Assembly: GCA_004794655.1 (NCBI GenBank)
Contig: SMMW01000521.1
Span: 1,456,001 to 1,520,000 of the forward strand
Length of the DNA stretch: 64,000 nt
From: Marisa cornuarietis
Taxonomy: Eukaryota > Mollusca > Gastropoda > Architaenioglossa > Ampullariidae
Direction of reading: 5' to 3'
Positions within the stretch are counted from its first letter, which is position 1. Every line of letters starts with the position of its first letter. The translations under genes were made by a program, and so were the position numbers. Shown piece by piece: positions 1 through 9,669 of this stretch. Below the pieces are notes generated by a model. It was not told the origin of the DNA and ran no database searches. It was given only the letters and a program-made list of their open reading frames with translations.

Positions 1-1380
1 TCATGTACGTCTGCTTTCTTATCTTCTAGAACGACGTCTGGCTTATTTGCACAAAGAAAGTCGCACACGGTGTTTTTCAAGTTGAAAACGTTTTATATAA
101 ATAAATGAATGTCGTTGAGCTTGTTGGATTGTCCTCTACACTTGCTTAGCATACCTACTTTTGCTTTAAAAGGCAACGAGGCTGGTCTCTGTGCTTGTTG
201 TTATGTTCTATTAATACAGGCACTTGAGTGGTCAGCTGATATTTCCGATGTGGCCGGGCGTGACTCTCATCAGTTCCGGCAAAGGCTTAAACACTCTGTG
301 TATCATAAGATACTGCAACACTGTCACAACCAGTGGAAGAGAATAAAGACACCATACGAACATGACTTTTCTGTACTAGGCTGTCGCAATGGATAAGCCA
401 GATATTTAGTCTACATTTAATCTTCGCAAACTTTTAGAACTAGCGGGGCAAACACATTTTTTGGAATGTTCAGCTAAATGTGAATTCGTATCTCTTAATA
501 GCGAAAAAGGACATTAATAATCAGAAAGGTATTTAACATTACAATGCAAAGCAAACGTTTTCTTCCAAAAGAGATGGTCGCAATTACAGCTTCTCTTCAT
601 GCAGTAAACACTCTTTACAAATTGAATTCAAAGTTTAATACTGTGTACTACTTACTTTCCTTATTATTTTTACCAAAGATTCAAGAATAATATCCATTAA
701 CTTTACAATAAACTTGCAGAACAATGAGCGCTGTTCAGTTTATGTGAGAGAAGTTCAGTCACTTTGAGCGAGAAATGAGTTATTGACCTCTACCTGATGA
801 CTATTTTGGATTATATAACATGTGTAATACTGGCATTAAACAATTCGGAGAAAAAATACAGAACACTTTTAGATCAGTTAGAAAGTCAGCACTATAACTA
901 TTCAAACCATGACTAATTCACTTAAAATGTAACATCTCCATACTTAGAAATTAAAATATCAGAAAACAAAATTGGTAACCGATGGACTTACCCTAGGTTG
1001 ATCATGAGGTTAAGGACTTGCAGACGCACGCACACTCACACACGCGCACACTTGTCTTCTCTCCCTCTGTGAGATAATGTGTTGTTGCGATACTTATGTT
1101 AATGTTTTGGTCAAATTTAAAGTTTAAATGAGTTAGGTTTTTATGATAAATTTCACCAACATTTCGTAAAATTTTTAATTCACATTAGAACCCATTAGAG
1201 GTGACAGATGATGAGATCAGAATCAAAAATATCAAGTAGAAGAGCTAAAGTGTAAGAGTGTGTGTGTGTGTGTGTGTGTGTGCGTGTGTGTGTTCACACC
1301 AATCACTTAAATGACTCACCACGGCTGTCGTGTCACGTGCAGCTAATAATGACTCGAATAAAGTCTTTATCATACCAGAC
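1..1380. other. Upstream flank of unit 1, no gene recognised
   Basis: AT-rich sequence. The longest open frame (109-396, plus) has no recognisable motif, no splice-like edges and ordinary composition, so I do not call it a gene. A CA-rich patch lies near 1020-1060 and a (TG)n microsatellite near 1257-1292. Confidence 0.5.
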
Positions 1381-1383
1381 GTG

Positions 1384-1390
1384 TATATAA
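1384..1390 (+). promoter_or_regulatory. TATA-like box of unit 1
   Basis: TATATAA lies 95 nt upstream of the signal-peptide ATG at 1479. Unit 6 has a comparable element at a similar distance. Position and sequence suit a core promoter, but no transcription start can be seen. Confidence 0.4.
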
Positions 1391-1478
1391 GACACTTTGG
1401 CAAAGATCATTTTGTATTTGATAAATCCAAACACAAGTTTTTATATGTGACAATGTTTTAGCGACTCGCGCTTGCAGA

Positions 1479-4400
1479 ATGTTTTCTGGGAGAACAACAT
1501 TTGTCATTATTTTGTTTGCTCCATTGGGTAAGTTGGCTTTCTAAATCCTGATGACAGTTTTATTATTTAGTATAAATGATATTCTGTGGTTATAGTCTTG
1601 TAAGATAGATTGTAAGACGTATACTATAATTGTAAGCTATTTCATTATAATAACACATTTTAGTTACCATCCTGTGGTGGTTTTTGACAATGTACAATGT
1701 TTTATGGTCGCAACGTAAAGATTTTAACTTTAAAAATTTTTTGGTTTGGGGTTAAACGTTAGTTTAATTAAGAACTTGTGATAGTATCACTGTAACAGTG
1801 ACAGCACTGATAAGTAAGCCTGAGTAAATAAGACATATTTTGTGGATACTCTTCTTGAGCTTTTTCCACCCTTCTCATTTATGGTTTGTGTTTTTATACT
1901 GGTAGTTGTGTACATCAAAGGCAATTTTATTCATACATCTGTTACAAGTAGTGTATTAGTTTATATCTGACATATAAAGACTGGTAGCAACAATTTAGTA
2001 TAAGAAATTGTAACAGTGCCATGTCATCTCTCGAGGAAACTCAACACTTTTAGATTAATTAAAGTGACAAAGTCTCCATTTTAATTATTCACGTGATCTC
2101 GAGTTCTTACACATTCATCACATTTAAATGTTTGGCAGGGTTAGTTTAAATTTCAGCGAAAAGTAAGAAGCAGACACTGATTGCGTAAATTTGACAATCA
2201 CATTACAACGAGAGGCGATAAATATGACTTCGTACTTAGGGAAGTGGATAGCCGAGTGGTCAGTGATTCTAAGACAATAAATTACCGAGAAGGAGCTTAT
2301 CCATTATACACCCTATCCCTCTCTGCCTGGATTCTTGACCTCCCACAGCCACCCGATGCCCTTGTCTTCCTTAAGTTCACGATATCTCTGGACAACTTCC
2401 CTCTTATCTGCCAAAACCAGTGCTGGGAAGTTGGGAAGAGGGAAAACTTAAATGTGTTTTAGATGTCTTTTTATGATTGACGTGAGTGTTACTTTAGTAA
2501 GGTTACTTCCATAAACTGCTCCTTATTTTGACACCCAAAGCCAAGGTTCTGGACAAAGTAGTGTTGGAGGTGAATGTATGTGTAGGATGTATGTGAGTAG
2601 CAGTGGCGTAGGAAGATGCTCGGCTTTGGGGGGGGGGGGCAAGCTCCATGATGACAATGAATAACGTTCGCATTCTTGCCTTCCCAGCATTTTTTTGGGG
2701 GGGGGCGGCTGCCCCCTTGCCCCCCCCCGGTTCCTACGCCACTGAGTAGGTGTTCTGTGTGTGTGTGCGGGGGGAGGGCAGAGTAGGCTGTATGTCTTGG
2801 ATACTCGACAAAGAGAGAATGTGTTCTTGTAAGATTTCCGTACTTTTGTATTTCCATATTTCCAGAATTTTTCGATGAAAATAAAAATGTTTAGGTTGAT
2901 ACTTACATGACCCAAAAAAGGTTTGTTTCGATAATGTTTGTACTAAGTAAATGAATTATTAAAATCACAAATGATCTTTGACCCTGACTGCACTTTGTTT
3001 AGGCAGTTTTATAAATGCGTCTTGAACCGTCTTGAACTTCATTGTGTTTAATAAATTTCTGTTTTTTTTTCAAAGGTCTCTGTCTAAGGTGCATGAATAC
3101 GACTAACACAAGAGAATGGTCTCTGTCCGTGGTCTGTTTGGACAAGTCCGTAAGATCACCTGACACGTGTCAGTGGGATGTGGTTGATGAAGAGGTAACA
3201 CACGTATAAAACACACATAAATAACACACACACACACACACACACATTCGTTATTTCACTAAGAGAAAATGTTTTAAAATACATACTGGTATTAATCTTT
3301 GTGTTTGATAAATTTTAGAACTTTTGTGAAATGACACTGCTTCGAACACAAGAATCCCAACAGTACTGATACACTTGAACATATATTTAAATCACTGTAT
3401 GCCAGAAACTAGATTCGTTAAGTGACAGTGCGAATCCAATAACATGCAATATGACGCACGTACACTTACCTTGCATACGCACGACGCATATCACACACAC
3501 ACATAAACACAACGCTTGACGAGCCCCCCAGATGACGATGAAGATGAAGAGGAAGAGGTTTGTAGTTGTCGAGTCGAAGAGGCACACATTTACAGGAATG
3601 TCCTTGTGAGAGTTGTGGAAGACGAAGAACTCGTTGTTTTTTTTTCTTCGCTCATCCGTCCCTAGAACTGTGTTCTCTTCTTTTTTACGTCATCCCCTTT
3701 TTCGAAATGACGACGAACAAATGACGCACACAAGACGTCAAACACAAGACACCATTCATACACGAAACAATACAAGACCTTCTCCTAACTCATTACACTA
3801 TTACCACTACAATCATCGAAACTGCAAAACAATCATGTCATCATGTCGTCATCCACCAAGAGACGAAGGAAAGAGTTAAAAATGGAAATCTTAACGGGAA
3901 TCATTGTTTTCTGCTGTGTAAATGGAATAGGGACAAGTAATTAATTTTAAATCAAAGGTAGTGGCAGTTGCTAATGTTACACCTGTTTAAATTTTCCTCT
4001 TTTCACAGAAAGCTACTCGTGTAGAAGCTCCTCGAACGTCGCCCTCTCCTGATAATTTTTTTAACTGTTCTACAATATTCCGGCTTCCGTCGTCAGCCGG
4101 GAGGTACACCTATCGTATAGAACTTGATGCTAACAACTGGACCAATGCCTTTCATTTAAGAATTGGTGAGTTAAGCCAGGGTCAGCACCAGGCAACTAGT
4201 GAGGCGTTATCTTCAAAAATAAATTAATGAAGTAATCAAAGGAAGTTATGCGAAGGAATTAAGTTATTAATTAAGAGACATGATTGCAATATCTTCAACC
4301 TTACCCGATATACTAATCAGATGACATAGTATGCGATCGAACAAAGCATACATGTAATTCATGCGATAAGATTTGTGAAGAATTACAGTAAGCGATCAAA

Positions 4401-5037
4401 TAAAAAATTTGCTGCTTCTGTAATGTAGCGAATGACTGATTTTTTTTACTCTTTTCTCAGTTCACTGATTTTTATTGATTTGTTATTTTTTCTCAAATGC
4501 AAGGGTTGTATAATTTCTTTGTATTCTCTTTTGAAACTCTGCTTTTATTCGAATTCAAAACTGTTATTGTTTCTCGCTTTGCTCATGATGGTCGCGTAAA
4601 ACCACTGGTTAGTAAAATTTGTCTTTATATTATTCTTAAAAAGTTTTATTAAGAAATAAACGCTTTCACGATTATGTATTTCTTTGCACTTATGTGCAAG
4701 CTTTTAACATTCTCTACTGCAGACGACCCAGGGGAGCCAACCGTGAAAAATTGTAAACATGAAGTTTTTAAAGGGAACAGCGTTGCGTGCGTGTGTTCAA
4801 CCGAGCATGAAGGCAGCCCTCCCCCAGCTATATCGTTGCCCGGGCAGACAACCTTACCCACTCTATACCTGTATGACGTCAGAGACAGCAAGACATACAC
4901 CTGTGAGATGATCTGGGGAGACCAAACAAAAACTGTCTCCTACAGTCTCCTAGCAAGAAGTATGATACCTGCGCCCCGCCATGTCCCGACGACATCTAAG
5001 TCTCATATCTCCTCTGGCAAAGTTACCTCCCTTGATG
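1479..5037 (+). CDS. Unit 1: two-domain Ig-like receptor ectodomain, no membrane exon seen
   Basis: Exons: 1479-1527, 3076-3194, 4009-4165, 4723-5037; all introns are GT-AG. Exon 1 encodes a signal peptide (MFSGRTTFVIILFAPLG). Exons 2+3 encode domain D1, with C-x14-C-x10-C in exon 2 (around EWSLSVVC and TCQWDV) and a fourth Cys in FFNCS, then an LPSSAGRYTYRI strand. Exon 4 encodes a C2-type Ig domain (D2) with KNC, VACVC and the Y-x-C signature TYTCEMIWG; the usual ISW Trp is replaced (ISLPG). A Ser/Thr-rich stalk of about 26 residues follows. No transmembrane or tail exon is found before 9670. Reading through the exon 4 donor meets a stop at 5052-5054, and AATAAA lies at 5183-5188, so a secreted form is possible. 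Ligand and role are unknown; an Ig-superfamily recognition protein is inferred. Confidence 0.75.
2601..2744. mobile_element. 144-bp MITE-like element with terminal inverted repeats
   Basis: The ends are inverted repeats of 14 nt (CAGTGGCGTAGGAA / TTCCTACGCCACTG). Both sides are flanked by AGTAG (2596-2600 and 2745-2749), which looks like a 5-bp target duplication. The inside carries G and C homopolymer runs. It sits in intron 1 of unit 1. The superfamily is not determined. Confidence 0.6.
3197..3246. repeat. CA-rich microsatellite after the exon 2 donor of unit 1
   Basis: ACAC repeats begin within a few bases of the exon 2 splice donor. The same position is CA-rich in every other unit. Confidence 0.8.
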
Positions 5038-6747
5038 GTGAGTTGTTTTGGTGACTTCGTAGAAATCCCGCGCTTAATGCAATTCCTGAACTTATTGACC
5101 TTTTAATGAAGTCGTTACATGTGCTAACTGTTATCATGTCCTATCATATTAAGTACGGAGTATAAACATTAAAGCTAGAAGCAATAAATGAAAAAAATAT
5201 AACTTTGTTTAAACAACTTTTGTAGTGTCCAATTTTTTTTAAATTGTTGAAAGAAATTCTGCATTACGTACACTGTTTACTCAAGTTAACTTTGTTGATT
5301 TTATCATGGCAATGATAATGGGAATGTTCATGTTGGTGTTGGTGGAATGGTCAATGGTGTAGGAACTGAAAGGAAAAGGGGGCATCCAACACCTTTTAAC
5401 AGAAACATGTACTTCGATCTTTATAATGAAAATAAAACGAGATGCAATTTAATGCGTAACTGACTGTCGTCTAAGTACTGAACCATGTTGGAGTTTTACA
5501 AATGTTTACAGACCTCAAACAGGGATTTCTGATGAAAGCAGTCTTTTTTTTCAAAAATTAGTTAATAGTTTTATTAAAATAAAAACTGTGGTTGTTTCAA
5601 ATCCCATATTTTTTCCAATTTCTTTATTTGGTAAGTATAGTTTCACAGAACACAATTTGTGTCCACATGCCCCATTACAAAAAGCTTTACAATGTACATT
5701 TTTTGCTTAGTCTGTATCCTTCACTCAAAAAAACATGGGTGTGTGCACATAATTAAAATATGAACTGGCTGAAGTTGAGATTACTTAAAGATTATGTGCA
5801 CCATATAAAAATAATAATAATGAGCCTGTATAGTGGTATTTTCAAGGTAATAATAATAATCATCAGATGTATCCAGTCTTTCTCTACCAGCAGCAATACT
5901 CAAAGCGCTCTACAGTAATAAGAGTGCACTGGTCTACCGTGTTTCACTGTTGAAAAAACAAGTTCAGTGCACTGCATAGGAAGATCAAATATAAAAGTTC
6001 AATGAAGAAACAAAACACATAGAAAAAGTGGTGATGTGACACAACAGCTCATAATGTGGCGATAGCCAGTTTCACTTAGGAAGAATGCAGTAAGAAGATC
6101 AACCCAGGTGGAGATCAGCATGAAACATGTAATGTAGATACTAGATGCACACTTATACACCATTTATAAAATACAACAAACATCTCCCCTTACAGCCACA
6201 GCACAAAGACATCGTTACTTAGGCATTAAGACATAGTAAACTGCTTCCCATTTTAAAGTAGTACTCTAGGAAGAGGTATGTTGGTGAGTCAGATCTCAGG
6301 GCTGAAAGAGAGTATGAATGGCAATATTGTGAGCCAAAGAAATCTAGAGATGAAGTCCATAGTAAGAAGTGGAACCTGTACCTACCAGACATAAGTAAAC
6401 TAGCAGAATGACAATCCTTCTAATATGATGCAGGCGATTACAGATAGTGTCGTCGTTTAGAGAGTCACATGGCTAAATGAGAGTCACTGGCTCCAAAAGG
6501 ATATTTGTGTGTTATTATTAAATGCTGCATATTGCTCTACAATATATCGTGACTTTAAAAAAAGCCTAAACTTATCCACTGTTGGTATTGCCTTCAGGGA
6601 TCAGCATTTATAATCTATGATGAAAGCAGTCTTACTTCAGGTTTATGATTTTATGTTTTAATGCAGTACTAACATTCTCATCTATTAAAGTGAGATAGAA
6701 ACGCCTATAATCTTTCTGATTATTCCCCTAAAAAATGTGTAAGTTTT
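5038..6747. other. 3' flank of unit 1, no gene recognised
   Basis: AT-rich spacer. It contains AATAAA at 5183-5188. Near 5820-5915 there is an ATA-repeat followed by a GCGCTCTACAG-type stretch that resembles the 3' end of a CR1/L2-type LINE. No TM or tail exon of the receptor family was found. Confidence 0.45.
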
Positions 6748-6849
6748 GCGGAGATGAATAGCTTACTTGTTAGAGCAACGGCTTTCAAACCAGAATGCCC
6801 GTGTTCTACTCGGTTCGAGACCCGTGGGGCGGCAATGTACTTCCTGCAG
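6748..6849 (+). mobile_element. tRNA-derived SINE head
   Basis: A pol III box A (TAGCTTACTTG, 6759-6769) and box B (GTTCGAGAC, 6823-6831) match the consensus and are about 54 nt apart. There is no paired acceptor stem, so this is a SINE relic and not a functional tRNA. It abuts the orphan D1 exon. Confidence 0.5.
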
Positions 6850-7006
6850 TTTAACCAGCTGTGGAAACTGAATCATTTTATTTCGGCCACGCGTGCTCCT
6901 TATGTCAACTGTTCTGAAAATATCCGGCTCCCGTCGTCAACCGGAGAGTACGTCTACTACATCTTTCTTGCAAACGGTTGTGAAGCTTCCTTTAGGCTAG
7001 GAATTG
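6850..7006 (+). pseudogene. Orphan copy of receptor exon 3 (D1 second half)
   Basis: Exactly 157 nt between an AG acceptor (ttcctgcag) and a GTAAGT donor, the family length for exon 3. The frame is open and encodes YVNCSENIRLPSSTGEYVYY followed by IFLANGCEASFRLGIG. It is closest to exon 3 of unit 6 (LSPGEYVYYIYF), and its downstream flank also matches that of unit 6. No exon 1, 2 or 4 lies next to it, so it is a relic or an unused cassette. The first 17 codons do not resemble the family and may be SINE-derived. Confidence 0.6.
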
Positions 7007-7661
7007 GTAAGTTACACCGGGAGTAGGGCTACGAAAGTGGTGACATATTATGTAATACTGAATACTGTGCTAATTAAAAGAATTTATAAGAAAATACAAT
7101 TACTTGGACAAGGGATGTTATTGCTCTGTTTATCATCATCTTTATGTGTCTACTTTTTATTCTTTTTGTCCTGGTTAGGGAGCTGTTAATTTATCGTTTA
7201 CAAAATATAAAGAGTTCATACCTTCGTAAAAATGCATAGTGATCGGTTTTGAAAAAAAAATGTTTTTAGTTCATTTCTGCTGCTGGTACTTGAAATAACG
7301 ATGTTTTTCGTTGACATATTTTTCCTCTCCTAAGTTTCAACGATCTTATTGACTGATTAATTGTTTGTTCAATTATTTGTTTAGGGTAAAAAAATACTTC
7401 CAAAGCTCAGGTACTCTGTTTGGAAAGACTACCAAGCCTGCAAGAGTTCAGCGCCGTAAAAGCTACTTGTAGAATTAGAATTATATCCCTTAAGGTCTGC
7501 TACACCTCAAGCCCGGAGGGGATAAAAGGACACTTTACTGGCCCCTCGAGGGTTTATTCAGGGTTCTCCGATTTCCCCCCCCCCCCCAAATCTCATCCAT
7601 CCGCGTTGCGTACATTCAGCCCTAACACACCCTTATAAACATCTCATGAACATTCAAAGCC

Positions 7662-8428
7662 ACGATGATCCTAATGTTAACAGTAAAATGGTGTGTGTGA
7701 ACAGTGACATGATTCTAATGTGATAATAAAATAATGGGATGTGAACAGTGGCTTTATTATCGTATTGTAAACAGTGGGTGAATGGAGTCATGATGGCCCT
7801 TGTATAGTTCAAGTAGTGGTCTCAGGCCCTGAGTGTTTGTGTGGAGCTGCTGTTAGTGTGTTCATTGCATTCACTGTTTACTTATGACATGCCAACTGTC
7901 CTATCGTGCAGGTTTTGACACGTTTATTTATTAATACATTAGCAGGTATAGTCATGCATCTAAGCATTGGAAGGTTGAATGCTCAATCTTTCATGCAATT
8001 ATATGATCACTATTCATTAACAGGTTCTCTGTTCAATCAAGCGTGCAATGACACAAATTCAAGTGTTGCAAGTTCAGTCCCTAATGTATGGTAATTTTTC
8101 ACTAATCGCATGCTGACACTTGAATCACACATGTATGGGTACATGTGGACAGTTGGTTTTTGTTTTGTTTTGTTTTTTTCACTCTGTTTTTCTCTATTTC
8201 TAATTTTTCACTCTGTTTTACTCTATTTCTAATTTTTCACTCTGTTTTACTCTATTTCTTTAGTTTTTCTACCTCTGCGTCTACTCTTGTACTTCCCTGT
8301 GTACTGACCGAATGTGTTTTAAGAATGAGAGGTAAATTTGAATGATATGCAATGTCATGGTTTTGTAAATTGTGTTTATTGAATTAAAAAACAAGAAAAA
8401 AGAAAAATTATACAGTAAATAATAAAAA
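7662..8428 (+). mobile_element. 767-bp retroposed insertion with A-rich tail
   Basis: It is flanked by 13-bp direct repeats, AACATTCAAAGCC, at 7649-7661 and 8429-8441. The 3' end is A-rich (ATTAAA then AATAATAAAAAA). The paralogous flank of unit 6 (around 50980) has the uninterrupted site. Inside is a threefold tandem repeat of about 28 bp (8175-8262) and no clear ORF. This is consistent with LINE-machinery retroposition of an unknown transcript. Confidence 0.6.
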
Positions 8429-8737
8429 AACATTCAAAGCCCCGTTTTTAACTCGTACTCAATCTTCCAAAGCCAAACCTGCAACCCTAACCGTGTCCAA
8501 AGATTCCACTCTCCTTTTACCAAGGCTGGCACACCAGAAAACACTTACTGATGTTTCAACATGTCATCTCTTCAGCAAAGCAGTTATCTAACTGAATGAA
8601 GTACAAGTCAATTAGGTAAACAATTTTGAGTCAATGAAAGCCACCTTTTCCAACCACGGCAGCTGGACGACAGATAGGGGATCAGATTCGCGACGACAGC
8701 GACCGCGGTAAGTGAGAGGCTGGACAGGGTCTGGCGA

Positions 8738-8885
8738 AGGCATAACATCAGGTTTACAATGAAGTTCAAATTGCCACTCATAATACCGATTCTGCTCTAC
8801 GGACGAAAAACTTGAACTTTGATCGCCGATACTGAGAGGAGAATCCAGACAGAACAAGTGCCTAAAACACTTATGCAGAGAACAA
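8738..8885 (+). mobile_element. Degenerate LINE reverse-transcriptase C-terminal fragment
   Basis: Plus-strand translation reads PILLYGRKT, a stop, then TLIADTERRIQTEQ. This matches the usual LINE pattern LLYGCETWTL..DTERRIQAFE. A stop and point changes show it is dead. Confidence 0.6.
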
Positions 8886-9007
8886 AACAAACTAATTTTT
8901 ATCCACCACAATTGCTACTCTTGTAGAACACTGGAACAAACCACATAAGAATAAAACACACAGTTTTATGCAAGTGGTTCTATAGTCTATCAGAAAAATC
9001 CCTAATT

Positions 9008-9074
9008 GATGGATGGATGGATGGATGGATGGATGGATGGATGGATGGATGGATGGATGGATGGATGGATGGAT
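9008..9074. repeat. (ATGG)n microsatellite
   Basis: About 16 copies of a 4-bp unit. The WMDG and HPSI open frames across it are artefacts of the repeat. Confidence 0.95.
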
Positions 9075-9551
9075 TCTTTTTACAGCTACGACTGTCAACC
9101 CTCAAATACGTCAACGAGAACAGAAAAAAATATCACCCTCTCCTCCTTGGCCCTACGTTCCCACCGCGTTACTGATAAAAGACAACAAAAATAGACAAAG
9201 TTACAAACAAAAATCAATTATCTGTCAGTATATTTCGATGTCTAATGCATTCATTCACGCGCACACCCATATATCAGTGTCGTTGTCTTTATAAGGCACT
9301 GTAAAGCCACAAGAAGGAAGGGATGACTTGCGGAAAGAGACTCACTATACTTCACTACTCGACTGGTCGCCATCACACGCCAATAGCTTGCGAATCTGCG
9401 AAACGAGGAAGTTTGTCGAGTTTTTCACTTCACATGAAGTGACTGTTGCCTCTACAAACGTCCGTCAGGCAGGAAACTGTCTGCACAAACAACTTGAGTT
9501 ACCTTGTGATATGTAGCACATGATGACCAACCACTCGCTCCCAAAATGCAT

Positions 9552-9560
9552 TTATACAAA
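9552..9560 (+). promoter_or_regulatory. TATA-like element of unit 2
   Basis: TTATACAAA lies about 118 nt before the unit 2 start codon, in a block (ATGCAAATACTTCGTCTT-like) that recurs upstream of units 3 and 8. Confidence 0.3.
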
Positions 9561-9669
9561 TACTTCGTCTTCCAAAAGCACTCGGAGCATTTCCACAAAG
9601 TCTGGCAATGAGAAAAGTCCAGATTCTTGGTCCTATGCAATAACGTTTTAACGACTTCCCACTTACAGA

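Noticed and set aside
109..396. Open frame of 95 codons at the left edge
   Set aside because: No motif, no paralog elsewhere in the window, no splice context; length is within chance.
2489..2915. Pro/Gly-rich minus-strand frames
   Set aside because: Created by the G and C runs of the MITE-like element.
4649..4900. Minus-strand open frames over every exon 4 (4649, 11971, 19735, 29329, 51531)
   Set aside because: They mirror the conserved Ig exon on the other strand, so their similarity is a shadow of D2.
6748..6840. tRNA gene
   Set aside because: Boxes A and B are good, but no acceptor stem pairing is seen; a SINE head explains it.
8892..9294. WMDG and HPSI repeat proteins
   Set aside because: Pure translation of the (ATGG)n microsatellite.
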